Positions 53,712-63,343 are shown, numbered from the stretch's first letter. The stretch: 64,000 nucleotides of DNA from Citrobacter telavivensis (GCA_009363175.1 CP045205.1:1178001-1242000), one strand, 5' to 3'. Numbers and translations are program-made. Notes: generated by a model from the sequence alone, not told the origin.

Positions 53712-55328
53712 ATGTATCAGATTGAAAACCCGATCCTGACCGGCTTCAACCCGGACCCGTCTCTGTGCCGCGTGGGGGAAGATTATTATATTGCCACCTC
53801 AACCTTTGAATGGTTTCCTGGCGTGCGTATTTATCATTCTCGCGACCTGAAACACTGGTCTCTGGTCAGTACACCGCTCGACAGCGTGGCGCTACTGGAT
53901 ATGAAAGGTAATCCGGACTCTGGCGGCATCTGGGCACCTTGCCTGAGCTATGCCGATGGCAAATTCTGGCTGCTGTATACCGACGTTAAAATCGTTGATT
54001 CGCCATGGAAAAATGGCCGCAACTTCCTGGTTACCGCCCCGTCTGTTGAAGGGCCGTGGAGCGCACCCGTTTCAATGGGCAACGGCGGGTTTGACCCTTC
54101 ACTCTTCCATGACGCGGATGGACGAAAATACTATATCTATCGCCCGTGGGGACCACGCCATCACAGTAACCCCCATAACACCATTGTGCTGCAGGAGTAT
54201 TTCGCTGACACACAAACGCTTTCGCCGCATCGTTCAACGCTCTTTACCGGTACACCGTTAGGCTATACCGAAGGGGCACATATTTATCACCGCGAGGGCT
54301 ATTACTATCTGGTGGTCGCGGAAGGAGGAACCAGCTACGAACATGCCGTGGTGGTATTGCGGGCGAAAAATATTGATGGGCCATACGAGCTGCATCCTGA
54401 TGTGACGATGATGACCAGCTGGCATCTGCCGGAAAATCCGTTACAGAAGAGTGGTCATGGTTCATTGCTGGAGACGCATACAGGCGAATGGTATCTGGCG
54501 TATCTGACCAGTCGCCCGCTGCATCTTCCGGGAATCCCGCGATTAGCGGCGGGCGGGCGGGGATACTGTCCGCTCGGGCGTGAGACAGGGATTGCGCGTA
54601 TCGAGTGGCGTGACGGCTGGCCCTATGTGGAGGGGGGTAAACATGCCGCGCTGACGGTGCCGGGGCCGCGGATGGCGGAGCAGGCCGCCGCCGGAACGGG
54701 GGCGTGGCGGACGGATTTTGACAGTGAAAGGCTCGACCCGGAACTGCAGACCCTGCGTATCCCGTTTGATGACCAGCTTGGGTCGCTTACCGCCAGACCC
54801 GGATTTTTACGTCTGTATGGCAATGATTCACTGAATTCCACCTTTACCCAGTCAACGGTCGCCCGCCGCTGGCAGCATTTCTGTTTCCGTGCTGAAACGC
54901 AGATAGCTTTTTCCCCTCGCTACTTTCAACAAAGCGCAGGGCTAACCTGTTACTACAACAGTAAAAACTGGACATACTGCTTTGTGGACTGGGAAGAGGG
55001 GCGTGGGCGGACGCTGAAGATTATTCAGCTCGACCACAACGTGGCGCACTGGCATCTTTACGATAATCCGATTCTGGTGCCGGAGAATGCGGAAAACGTC
55101 TGGCTGCGCGTGGATGTGGACCATCTGGAATACCGCTATAGCTACTCATTCGATGGCGATCGCTGGCAGACCATTCCGCTAACGTTTGAGGCGTGGAAAC
55201 TTTCGGATGATTACATTGGCGGCAGAGGCTTCTTTACCGGGGCATTTGTCGGTTTGCACTGTGAGGATATCAGCGGCGACGGCTGCTACGCCGATTTCGC
55301 GACATTCTCTTATCAGCCCAACGTATAG
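53712..55328 (+). CDS. xynB: GH43 beta-xylosidase (XynB/YagH type)
   Basis: 538 aa, cytoplasmic. The N-terminal five-bladed propeller has the catalytic triad D15 (NPDPSLCR), D128 (GGFDPSLF) and E187 (YTEGAHIY), the positions used in well-studied GH43 xylosidases. The C-terminal beta-sandwich begins near residue 330. It would release xylose from imported xylo-oligosaccharides. Same operon as the symporter. Confidence 0.92.
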   Translation: MYQIENPILTGFNPDPSLCRVGEDYYIATSTFEWFPGVRIYHSRDLKHWSLVSTPLDSVALLDMKGNPDSGGIWAPCLSYADGKFWLLYTDVKIVDSPWKNGRNFLVTAPSVEGPWSAPVSMGNGGFDPSLFHDADGRKYYIYRPWGPRHHSNPHNTIVLQEYFADTQTLSPHRSTLFTGTPLGYTEGAHIYHREGYYYLVVAEGGTSYEHAVVVLRAKNIDGPYELHPDVTMMTSWHLPENPLQKSGHGSLLETHTGEWYLAYLTSRPLHLPGIPRLAAGGRGYCPLGRETGIARIEWRDGWPYVEGGKHAALTVPGPRMAEQAAAGTGAWRTDFDSERLDPELQTLRIPFDDQLGSLTARPGFLRLYGNDSLNSTFTQSTVARRWQHFCFRAETQIAFSPRYFQQSAGLTCYYNSKNWTYCFVDWEEGRGRTLKIIQLDHNVAHWHLYDNPILVPENAENVWLRVDVDHLEYRYSYSFDGDRWQTIPLTFEAWKLSDDYIGGRGFFTGAFVGLHCEDISGDGCYADFATFSYQPNV

Positions 55329-55339
55329 CGAGACGCTGG

Positions 55340-56101
55340 CTAGGGTTGACGGTAGCCCAGCGTTATCGACAACCCCAGCCCGGCATCCATCAGTTTCTGG
55401 CGCCAGGCTGTCAGCTCATTGTCGTTAACGCGAGAAGTGAGGGTTGAGAGGCTCAGGGCCGCGATAACCCGCGATTCATGATTCCAGACCGGTACCGCGA
55501 CGCAGCGCACGCCGGGCTCATTCTCTTCGTTATCCAGCGCATACCGGTTGCGGCGGGTTTCTTTCAGCTCGGCAAGCAGCGAGGCACGATCGGTAATGGT
55601 GGAGGGCGTAAAGCCGTTGAACTGATACCCCTCTAACACCGCGGCAAGTTCTTCATCATCCAGCCAGGCGAGCAGTACCTTACCGATAGCCGTGGCGTGA
55701 ACGGGCAAACGTCGACCAATTCGCGAGTAGGCGATGGCAGCCTGCTTACCTTCAATTTTCTCTATGTAGACGCCTTCGCTGCCGTCCAGAATACCCAGAT
55801 GCGTGGTCTGTCCCGTTTCCTGCGAGAGACGGGTCAACCAGCTTTTTGCCTTCTGGCGAATATCCATCGTGCCCACAACAAAATGGCCACGCTCGACCAG
55901 CTTCATCCCCAGACGGTATTTCCCGTTTTCCGGGTTCTGATCGATATAGCCATGCAGCTGAAGCGTTTTGAGGAGCGAGTGGAGGGTACTTTTGCTCAAT
56001 CCCATCAGTTTGCTTATCTCGGTGATTTTGAGTTCCGTCGCCTGTTCATTAAACAAGTCGAGGATCTGCAAAGCACGTTCAACAGACTGAATTATTGGCA
56101 T
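55340..56101 (-). CDS. IclR-family regulator (XynR/YagI-like)
   Basis: 253 aa. The N-terminal winged HTH is LKITEISKLMGLSKSTLHSL, and the IclR effector domain follows with TTHLGILDGSEGVYIEK, VHATAIGKVLLAWL and GVRCVAVPVWNH. It is convergent with the xylosidase gene. E. coli XynR represses the xylonate genes; the same is likely here. Confidence 0.88.
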   Translation of the reverse strand: MPIIQSVERALQILDLFNEQATELKITEISKLMGLSKSTLHSLLKTLQLHGYIDQNPENGKYRLGMKLVERGHFVVGTMDIRQKAKSWLTRLSQETGQTTHLGILDGSEGVYIEKIEGKQAAIAYSRIGRRLPVHATAIGKVLLAWLDDEELAAVLEGYQFNGFTPSTITDRASLLAELKETRRNRYALDNEENEPGVRCVAVPVWNHESRVIAALSLSTLTSRVNDNELTAWRQKLMDAGLGLSITLGYRQP

Positions 56102-56317
56102 AATTTTCCACCGTCCACGAAGGATTTTTCTTGTGTGACCGTACTATTTTCGTTGCGGAAAAGCAATGCCGGACACGCTTGCATGATGCACGTTTTTGGC
56201 CGGATAAGCGCAGGATTGCCCGATGCTTGTGTAGTCTACGGGTGGGGCAACTCTCGCTACCCTGGCTGCGTTGAAGGCATCTCGTTGCAAACTTATCCTT
56301 CAAGTCTGCAAATTCTC

Positions 56318-58243
56318 TCATTCCCCCAACTCAAAGACATTCTGATTATACTTGCGCCATAAACTCATTTTGCTGATCCCCAGATGGGCGGCGACTTTCT
56401 CCTGATCCTGTTCAAAAAGATCCATATAAAACGCAATAATCTGTCGCTCAAGATCTTTAATCACGGCTTTCAGTTGCCCCTTACTCAGATCCGCGACGAT
56501 CGTTCCGGTCGCCTGTGACGAGTTGAAGGATTTAAGCGCGTTAAAACCGGTGAGATTTAATATTTCAAACAGCGAAGCGTCGGGGAATCCGGCGGATAAT
56601 AGCGCCAGCCGTTCAATGATAAAATTCAGTTCGCGCACGTTTCCCGGCCAGTTGTAGGTGGAAAACAGGGCGATGAACTGCGCCAGCTTATGCCCACAGC
56701 CCGATTTTTCGAGGAAGTGGTCAGCCAGAAAACGGACATCGCCCTCTCTTTCCCGCAGCGGAGGTACCATCAGCGGTAAGACGTTTAGACGATAATAGAG
56801 GTCGCCGCGAAACGAGCCTTCCTCCGCCATTTTCTCCAGCGACCGGTTGGTGGCGCCAATAATCCGCACATCGACAGGAATAATGTCCTTTCCCCCCACG
56901 CGCATAATTTCGTATTCCTGTAAGACGCGTAATAAACGGCTCTGAATGGGGAGCGGCAGTTCGCCAATTTCATCGAGAAATAAAGTTCCCTGGTGCGCCA
57001 GTTCAATCAGACCTTCTTTTCCTTCGCGCCGCGCCCCGGTAAAGGATCCGCCTTCATAACCAAACAGTTCGCTTTCCAGCAGGGTTTCCGGGATGGCGGC
57101 GCAGTTAATGGCGACAAAAGGACCCCGGTGGCGTTTACTCTGGTTATGAATACTTTGCGCGAATAACTCTTTACCGGTGCCGGATTCTCCATAAATCATC
57201 ACCGGGGAGTGGGTATTCGCATAAATTTTTGCCAGATGAATCACCGACTCCATGTGTTTATTTTGCGTGAGGATATGCTCAAACCGGTAACGGGCGGTGA
57301 AGCCTTTTTTCATCAGCTTGCCACGAATAATCCGTTCCACTTTTTGAATTTGCGGCGTATCGGTAAACGAGCACACCACTCCGATACACTGCGTTCCACG
57401 AAATATCGGCACCCGACTGGTAATGATGGACGTATTATCCAGATCCATAATCTCCCGAATTTCGGGGGATTTTGTCAGCAATACCTGATTAATCCGCGTA
57501 TTTTTGATGACGGTATCCACCGGTTTGCCAATCACCTGCGAGGCCATCAGGCCAAATATGTTTTCTGCGGATTTATTGAAAATCTGGATCTCGTTATTTT
57601 CATTGGTGACGATGATCCCTTCCGTAATCGAGGAGAGGATGATCTCCAGGCGCGCCATATCCTGCTGCTTGCGGTGAGTTGTCTCAACGATAGCCATCGC
57701 CTCGCGCAGGGCACTATTCACCGATTCCAGGCCATTTTCGATCAAAATTCCCTGCATCGCATAGTGCTCCGCCGTGTCTGAGACCGGTAATCCTCCCGCT
57801 ACAGTCTGGAAATTTCTCGCGCGGCATTTTTTGAGTTTATCGACCATATCGGCGTGCGACAGAAAGATAAATTCTTCAATCTCCACTTCCAGTGCGGTCG
57901 CTACCAGATTTACGTCAGATAAATAGTTCTGATAATTAAAAAAAGCGATTTTATGCGGATGTTTTTTCAGCGGTGTGAGCGATTTAAGTAAATCCAGCGC
58001 GGACGTGAGAATACGCACCACGGGAATTTTGGTCACGCGATCGATATAGTCCGCCGTACCGCCACGACTAATAATGATGTCATAAAAATCAGGATCGAGA
58101 TTGCGGGCGATCCCCGCCGCTTTTTCCAGACTGCCGTGAAAGACATGGCAATTAAAAATACCGGCGCATTGTTCAGTAACAACGGCTGCCAGTGCCGGAT
58201 AGGGGGTAATCAAGGCCAGGTTGGGTAATGTTTTGTGTGACAT
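56318..58243 (-). CDS. PrpR-like sigma-54-dependent activator
   Basis: 641 aa. N-terminal PrpR_N sensor domain (1-185), PAS domain (about 195-300), AAA+ domain with Walker A GESGTGKE (352-359), sigma-54 contact loop GSFTGA (399-404, the common variant of GAFTGA) and Walker B LFLDEI (421-426). The C-terminal Fis-type HTH (VAAHLGISKMSLWRKY) is complete. It is divergent from the CoA-transferase operon, whose sigma-54 promoter it should activate. PrpR_N domains bind small organic acids or their CoA-pathway products. Confidence 0.9.
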   Translation of the reverse strand: MSHKTLPNLALITPYPALAAVVTEQCAGIFNCHVFHGSLEKAAGIARNLDPDFYDIIISRGGTADYIDRVTKIPVVRILTSALDLLKSLTPLKKHPHKIAFFNYQNYLSDVNLVATALEVEIEEFIFLSHADMVDKLKKCRARNFQTVAGGLPVSDTAEHYAMQGILIENGLESVNSALREAMAIVETTHRKQQDMARLEIILSSITEGIIVTNENNEIQIFNKSAENIFGLMASQVIGKPVDTVIKNTRINQVLLTKSPEIREIMDLDNTSIITSRVPIFRGTQCIGVVCSFTDTPQIQKVERIIRGKLMKKGFTARYRFEHILTQNKHMESVIHLAKIYANTHSPVMIYGESGTGKELFAQSIHNQSKRHRGPFVAINCAAIPETLLESELFGYEGGSFTGARREGKEGLIELAHQGTLFLDEIGELPLPIQSRLLRVLQEYEIMRVGGKDIIPVDVRIIGATNRSLEKMAEEGSFRGDLYYRLNVLPLMVPPLREREGDVRFLADHFLEKSGCGHKLAQFIALFSTYNWPGNVRELNFIIERLALLSAGFPDASLFEILNLTGFNALKSFNSSQATGTIVADLSKGQLKAVIKDLERQIIAFYMDLFEQDQEKVAAHLGISKMSLWRKYNQNVFELGE

Positions 58244-58258
58244 AAATCACCATGTAAA

Positions 58259-58277
58259 ATTTGTGGCTATCACAAAT
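58259..58277. promoter_or_regulatory. Candidate activator site (UAS)
   Basis: ATTTGTG-GCTAT-CACAAAT is a perfect 7-bp inverted repeat about 140 bp upstream of the -24 element, a typical enhancer position. Further TTGTG/CACAA half-sites lie at about 58232-58236 and 58284-58288. Confidence 0.55.
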
Positions 58278-58403
58278 CAATATCACAACTGTTATAGATT
58301 TCAAAATTGAAAGGCGTTTTTCCCTCTTTCAGATAAATAATAAAAATCAATAAGGTCAGTAATATCATCTGGTTATGATGTTCATTTCTGTTTTATTCAT
58401 TTC

Positions 58404-58419
58404 TGGCACGCATCTTGGA
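58404..58419 (+). promoter_or_regulatory. Sigma-54 promoter
   Basis: TGGCAC-GCATC-TTGGA matches TGGCAC-N5-TTGCW with one mismatch, at correct -24/-12 spacing. It lies about 60 bp before the CoA-transferase start. Confidence 0.75.
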
Positions 58420-58478
58420 TTGCACAGGGTACAGGCGAGCAGCCTTGTTGCACTATCCAATAAAAAGTGAGGGAAAGA

Positions 58479-59675
58479 ATGAATAAACAGTCTGGTGTAT
58501 TAAGTGGGGTTCGCGTTCTGGATTTAACCCGGGTACTGGCTGGCCCCTATTGCGGGATGATGCTGGCGGATTTCGGCGCAGATGTCATTAAAATCGAATT
58601 GCCGGGAAAAGGGGATGATTCGCGGGCTAACGCGCCGCAGATTAATGGCGAAAGTGCCTATTTCATGAATTTAAACCGCAATAAGCGCGGGATGACGCTG
58701 AATCTTAAATCGGAAGAAGGTCGACAGATATTCCTCGATTTAGTCCGCGACAGCGACGTGGTGCTGGAAAACTATCGTCCAGGGGTGATGGAAAAACTGG
58801 GGCTCGGTTATGAGGATTTACGCAAAGTAAATCCGGCGATTATTTACGGCGCGGTTTCCGGCTTTGGTCATACCGGACCGTATTCGAAACGCGCGGGCTA
58901 CGACATTATCGGCCAGGCCATGAGTGGATTGATGAGCACCACCGGTTGGCCTGATACACCGCCTACTCGTACCGGAACAGCCATTGCCGATGTGGTTGGC
59001 GGAATGAGTTGCGCCATCGGCGTCCTTGCCGCTTACGTTAATCGTCTGAAAACCGGTGTCGGTGAAAAAGTGGATATTGCGCTGGTCGACTCGATGGTAT
59101 CGTCACTGGAAATTATCAACATTATTTACCTTAATACCGGACGTATTCCGACGCGTATTGGTAACCGCTATGAAGCGATTTATCCGTATGACTCTTTCCA
59201 GGCGCGTGATGGCTACGTCATTATTGCCTGCGGTAATGACAAATTATACGGTCTACTGAAACACGTCCTGCAAATAAGCGCCCTGGAAGATGAGAAATTT
59301 AAATCTAACCTCGACCGTGTCGCCCACCACGCCGAACTGAAAGAAATAATCGAATGCTGGACCCGCGATTTAGATATCGACACCATTGTGACGTTGCTGC
59401 TGGATGCCGGTATTCCTTCTGCGCCGATCAATACCATCGACCGCGTGACGCAGGATCCACATATTGCCGGAGCCCGCGAAATGTTTGTCGATATTGAACA
59501 CCCGGTCGCCGGGAAAATTACCATGACTGGCAATCAGGTTAAATTCACGCATAACAAGGCAACCATCAGAATGCCTGCGCCAACGCTCGGTCAACACAAT
59601 TACGAAGTGCTTAAAGAACGTCTGAACTATTCAGATGAAAAAATTGAGCAACTCATTCGTTCAGGCATTCTGTAA
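58479..59675 (+). CDS. CaiB/BaiF-family CoA-transferase
   Basis: 398 aa from the ATG at 58479, which has GAGGGAA upstream; a GTG at 58467 is less likely. Class III CoA-transferase that moves CoA between organic acids. Family start VRVLDLTRVLAGPYCGMMLADFGADVIKIE (first 12 residues shown suffice). The catalytic aspartate is D171 in GTAIADVVGG. It is the first gene of a sigma-54-controlled operon with an HMG-CoA-lyase-like enzyme and an MFS carrier, so it should activate an imported hydroxy-acid. Confidence 0.9.
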   Translation: MNKQSGVLSGVRVLDLTRVLAGPYCGMMLADFGADVIKIELPGKGDDSRANAPQINGESAYFMNLNRNKRGMTLNLKSEEGRQIFLDLVRDSDVVLENYRPGVMEKLGLGYEDLRKVNPAIIYGAVSGFGHTGPYSKRAGYDIIGQAMSGLMSTTGWPDTPPTRTGTAIADVVGGMSCAIGVLAAYVNRLKTGVGEKVDIALVDSMVSSLEIINIIYLNTGRIPTRIGNRYEAIYPYDSFQARDGYVIIACGNDKLYGLLKHVLQISALEDEKFKSNLDRVAHHAELKEIIECWTRDLDIDTIVTLLLDAGIPSAPINTIDRVTQDPHIAGAREMFVDIEHPVAGKITMTGNQVKFTHNKATIRMPAPTLGQHNYEVLKERLNYSDEKIEQLIRSGIL

Positions 59676-59686
59676 GGGATTTCACC

Positions 59687-60604
59687 ATGTCGACATTTAT
59701 CCAGATTACGGAAGTGGGACCGAGAGACGGCTTTCAGAATATCAAAACGTTTATCCCCACCGATTTAAAAATAAAAATTATCGATCGTCTGGTTGAGGCG
59801 GGTATCGGTGCGATGGAAATCACCTCGATGGTCAGCCCGAAAGCGATCCCGCAAATGCGTGATGCCCGTGAGGTTATTCAGCATGTTCTGACCACGCATC
59901 CGCATATTATTCCCTCCGTGTTAGTACCGAACATAAAGGGGGCCAGCCTCGCTAATGAGGCGGGTATTAAAAATATTAACTATGTCGTTTCGGTCAGCCC
60001 GGCGCATAACAAGGCCAACATTAACCGGACCCATGCCGAATCGCTGGAGGACCTTTATAACATTCGCCAGACCTTTGCGGATATGACCATCACGCTGTCG
60101 CTGGCGACGGTATTTGGCTGCCCGTTTATTGGCGAGACGAGTCGTGAAACGTTGATGGATATGATCAAGTTTGCGGATGACCTCGGGATTTCGGCGATCA
60201 CCCTGTGCGATACCATCGGCGTCGCCAACCCGACCCAGACGTTGTCCGTGCTGCACGGGATCCAGCAGAAATTCCCCAAAATGGATATTGGTTTGCATCT
60301 GCATAATACCCACGGCATGGCGCTGGCCTGCATGTTTGCTGGCGTTCAGTCCGGGATCACGCGCTTTGAGACCGCCGTCGGCGGACTGGGCGGGTGTCCT
60401 TTTGCGCCAGGCGCCGCCGGCAATGCGGCGACCGAGGATGCGGTGAATATGTTTAACCGAATGGGGCTCGATACGGGGATTTCCCTGCCTGACCTGCTGG
60501 ATATCGCAAACCTGATCCGCAGCACGATCGAGCCGATATTGTTGAGCAGTCTTTCGCGTGCCAGAACCTACGGTGAATTTAATTTTTGCAGCGAACAATT
60601 CTGA
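59687..60604 (+). CDS. HMG-CoA lyase-family aldolase
   Basis: 305 aa. TIM-barrel HMGL-like enzyme with EVGPRDGFQN (catalytic R13, D14), HLHNTHGM (metal histidines) and GGLGGCPFAPGAAGN (catalytic cysteine loop). Such enzymes split 3-hydroxy-3-methylglutaryl-CoA or related tertiary-hydroxy acyl-CoAs to acetyl-CoA plus a keto acid. It starts 12 bp after the CoA-transferase gene, so its substrate is probably made by that enzyme. Confidence 0.9.
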   Translation: MSTFIQITEVGPRDGFQNIKTFIPTDLKIKIIDRLVEAGIGAMEITSMVSPKAIPQMRDAREVIQHVLTTHPHIIPSVLVPNIKGASLANEAGIKNINYVVSVSPAHNKANINRTHAESLEDLYNIRQTFADMTITLSLATVFGCPFIGETSRETLMDMIKFADDLGISAITLCDTIGVANPTQTLSVLHGIQQKFPKMDIGLHLHNTHGMALACMFAGVQSGITRFETAVGGLGGCPFAPGAAGNAATEDAVNMFNRMGLDTGISLPDLLDIANLIRSTIEPILLSSLSRARTYGEFNFCSEQF

Positions 60605-60624
60605 CCTCTGATACGGAAACAGAC

Positions 60625-61974
60625 ATGATGAATAATAATATCGGGAAACCGAAGATGACCCATTACAGATGGTGGGTCATGAGTTTTATCTTTGTTACCT
60701 ACACCGTGGCGAACGCCGACCGCGCGAATATCGGCTTTGCTATTCCGTTTATTCAGGAAGAGTTTCAAATCTCGAATACCATGGCCGGGTTGTTGATCAG
60801 CCTGTTCTTTGCCGGATATGCTTTTTTTCAGATCCCTGCCGGGTATTTAATTAAGAAATTCGGGATGCGTAATGCCTTTGCGATGGGGATGTTATTAACC
60901 TCCGTGTTTACGGGGTTGATGGGGATGGTGAATAACATTTTCCTGCTGAAGATCCTGCGTTTTATGGTGGGCGTTTGCGAGTCGCCGGTGGTCATTGGCT
61001 CGACGGTGACCATTAACCAGTGGTTCCCGTCGAAGGAGAAAGGGACGGCGACCGGGCTGTTTCTGGCGGGATCCAAGTTTGGTCCGCTGATTGTCCCGCC
61101 GCTGTGCGCATGGATAATCACCGTCTGGGGCTGGCGTTATATCTTTGTCTTCTTCGCTATTCCGGGCATGCTGCTGGCGATCTTCTGGTATCTGATGGTT
61201 CGCAATAAGCCGGAAGAAAGCCGCTTCGTTAATGAGCAAGAAGTCGCTTATATCCGCGAAGAACAGCTTCCGGCGACGACCCAGGAAGCTGCCGCACCGG
61301 TCGCGCCAGAGTTCAATTATTGCTGGCTCGACAAACTGATTCGCACAAAGCAGGTGGAAGAACTGTCCTGTTCGAAGCAGGTTTTCCGCTGCTGGGATAT
61401 TTACGGCGTCGCGCTGGGATACTTTTCGATGGTGGGGATCGTCAGCGTGCTGATGTCCTGGCTGCCCAAGTATCTGATCACCGAGCGCGGATTCGATCTG
61501 ACGAGTTCTGCCGCACTGGCAGCGGCACCGTTCCTCGGGACGGTAATGGGCAACTTTATTGGCGGCGTTCTTTCCGACCGGGTGCTGAACAAGCGGCGTA
61601 AACCGCTGATGTTGCTCAGTGCCGGGGCGACGATTTTCACCATGTACTCGCTGGTTTATGCGCCGGAAAGCAAAATCGTTCTGTCGCTGATGCTGTTCCT
61701 GTTGGGGCTGATGCTGTCGCTGGGCTATTCGGCTTACTCGGTCTACGCGATGGGACGGGCGAATAAAGACATTTACCCGATCGCTTATAGCGTAATCAAC
61801 ATGGGCGGACAACTGGGCGGAATGTGTATGCCGCTGATTGTGGGCATAATTCTGGATGCCTACAACTGGGATGCGGTGTTCATGGCGATGACCGGGTTCT
61901 GTGTTCTGTGCTTTATTCTGGTCTCCACGGTCATTGAACCCTTGTCGAAAAATATGAAGGTCAACTACCGGTAA
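60625..61974 (+). CDS. MFS anion:cation symporter
   Basis: 449 aa from MMNNNIGKPKMTHYRWWV at 60625, chosen for CGGAAA at good distance; the frame is open to 60586 inside the lyase gene. 12 membrane segments, ACS (phthalate/glucarate permease) family, which carries organic anions. Landmarks: ANADRANIGFAIPFIQEEF and NQWFPSKEKGTATGLF. It should import the acid used by the two enzymes upstream. Confidence 0.88.
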   Translation: MMNNNIGKPKMTHYRWWVMSFIFVTYTVANADRANIGFAIPFIQEEFQISNTMAGLLISLFFAGYAFFQIPAGYLIKKFGMRNAFAMGMLLTSVFTGLMGMVNNIFLLKILRFMVGVCESPVVIGSTVTINQWFPSKEKGTATGLFLAGSKFGPLIVPPLCAWIITVWGWRYIFVFFAIPGMLLAIFWYLMVRNKPEESRFVNEQEVAYIREEQLPATTQEAAAPVAPEFNYCWLDKLIRTKQVEELSCSKQVFRCWDIYGVALGYFSMVGIVSVLMSWLPKYLITERGFDLTSSAALAAAPFLGTVMGNFIGGVLSDRVLNKRRKPLMLLSAGATIFTMYSLVYAPESKIVLSLMLFLLGLMLSLGYSAYSVYAMGRANKDIYPIAYSVINMGGQLGGMCMPLIVGIILDAYNWDAVFMAMTGFCVLCFILVSTVIEPLSKNMKVNYR

Positions 61975-61984
61975 CCGGCGTGAT

Positions 61985-62020
61985 GAAGTGCGGGTAAGCA
62001 TATGGGCTAACCCGCACTTC
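61985..62020. terminator. Bidirectional terminator hairpin
   Basis: 11-bp perfect stem GAAGTGCGGGT / ACCCGCACTTC with a 14-nt loop, between the convergent MFS and type VI genes. T-runs are poor on both sides. Confidence 0.55.
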
Positions 62021-62033
62021 GCCGTCCGCGTGT

Positions 62034-62426
62034 TTAACTCACCATCGTCGTCATCTGTCCCGGAAAACTGATTTGAATCACCCCGCCCCAGGCGCACATA
62101 AGTCTGGACTGCGCATTCAGTGCCGGAGCGTTGCCGACCATGATTGTTGGTGAACCGGGCGCCCACGGCGCAACGGTTGCGGGAATACACGGCATGGGGG
62201 TAAGCACGCCCAGCGCAGCAGCGGTGGCCGCCGCCACCGTAGGGTTAGCCAGGCTGCTGCACATGCCAAAGGGCAGAATATTAACGAACGGTCGGTTATC
62301 CATAATATTTGCCATCGGCAGGCTATTGACCAGCGTACGGTTGACGGGCAGGACGTTCAGCGTCGAAGGCGCAATGCCAAACGAGCACTGCATCATGGCC
62401 CCGGTACAAACGGCGGGACAACTCAT
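62034..62426 (-). CDS. PAAR-like DUF4280 protein (type VI secretion)
   Basis: 130 aa. DUF4280/PAAR-like fold: VCTGAMMQCSFGIAPSTLNV, NIMDNRPFVNILPFGMCSS, ALGVLTPMPCIPAT and CAWGGVIQISFPGQ. Such proteins sharpen or adapt the VgrG spike of type VI systems. The gene overlaps the tssA-like stop by 4 nt, and its stop is the end of the cluster. Confidence 0.85.
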   Translation of the reverse strand: MSCPAVCTGAMMQCSFGIAPSTLNVLPVNRTLVNSLPMANIMDNRPFVNILPFGMCSSLANPTVAAATAAALGVLTPMPCIPATVAPWAPGSPTIMVGNAPALNAQSRLMCAWGGVIQISFPGQMTTMVS

Positions 62427-63343
62427 GGTAGCACCCCCAGTTGCCGCCAGAGTCGGCGGGCGGATTCATCTCCGCTGATTAATTCCTGAAGTAGCTCCGG
62501 CAAGGGCGTGTGTCCCCAGGCCCAGGCGCGCTCAAGCAGATAAGGTACCGGACTGTGCGGCTCCGTTCGTTGCAGATAGCTGGCAACCTGGCGAAGCATC
62601 TGATAGGCCTCCTCGCGACTGGCGAAAGTGACGGGGGACGATATCGTCGGCGGTTCATTGACGGCCGCCGTCTGCGTGTTTTCAGGTGGTGCGCTGCCCA
62701 GCGCCTGTTGGCAGGTTTTGATCTTTTGTTCCAGCACGCGAAAGGAGGGCGCGGACGCTTCCGGCCAGTGCTGGCAGACCGCGTTCAGGCGCTGCAGCCA
62801 GTGCAGACTGGCCTCCAGCGCTTCGGCGACAGGGCGGCTGGCCTCGCTGAACGGTGGGCTGGGATGATGACCCTGCTGCCACTGGCCGAGCGTGATGCTT
62901 TCGCCGTTGACCGCAAACAGCGGGGCATTGGCAACCAGCATGGCATAATGCTGTGCCACCCAGCTAAGCGGTGCGGCGCGATAATCATAATCCCCGTCTC
63001 TGATCTGCGGATGCAACTCGCCCGGGTAATGTTCCAGCGCCAGCGTCAGCAGCGCCAGCGCGCGCGGCAGGGCCGACACTCCGTGCAGGCGAATCCAGGC
63101 ATCGCCAAGCCAGGCCATCACCACCAGATCTTTACTTCGTGTGGTGGTCAGGTGGCTGGCCAGTCTGGCGACCTCCTCCCAGTCGGCGCGCCGTGGTGCG
63201 CTCTGCCAGACGCCGGCGGGCAATGACTCATCGTCCTCCTGGCGCGCGCTGACCAACCGATCGAACTCGGGCGAATAGCGGATGGACTCCCCACAGGGGC
63301 TGTCCGGACTAATGGGAATAAGTAACGCGTCTATCTGTTCCAT
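62423..63343 (-). CDS. TssA-like (ImpA N-terminal) type VI component
   Basis: 306 aa. ImpA_N region with ISPDSPCGESIRYSPEFDRL and SKDLVVMAWLGDAWIRLHG. The C-terminal part EEAYQMLRQVASYLQRTEPH is the short TssA-type tail. TssA proteins cap and coordinate tail-sheath growth. It overlaps the upstream tssM-like gene by 13 nt. Confidence 0.85.
   Translation of the reverse strand: MEQIDALLIPISPDSPCGESIRYSPEFDRLVSARQEDDESLPAGVWQSAPRRADWEEVARLASHLTTTRSKDLVVMAWLGDAWIRLHGVSALPRALALLTLALEHYPGELHPQIRDGDYDYRAAPLSWVAQHYAMLVANAPLFAVNGESITLGQWQQGHHPSPPFSEASRPVAEALEASLHWLQRLNAVCQHWPEASAPSFRVLEQKIKTCQQALGSAPPENTQTAAVNEPPTISSPVTFASREEAYQMLRQVASYLQRTEPHSPVPYLLERAWAWGHTPLPELLQELISGDESARRLWRQLGVLP

Noticed and set aside
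56193..56245. REP element upstream of the IclR gene
   Set aside because: Only one degenerate half (GGCCGGATAAGCG) is present, without a matching partner.
60895..62190. 431-codon frame on the minus strand opposite the MFS gene
   Set aside because: Shadow frame, rich in Arg, Gln and His, spanning a clear transporter gene and a terminator hairpin.
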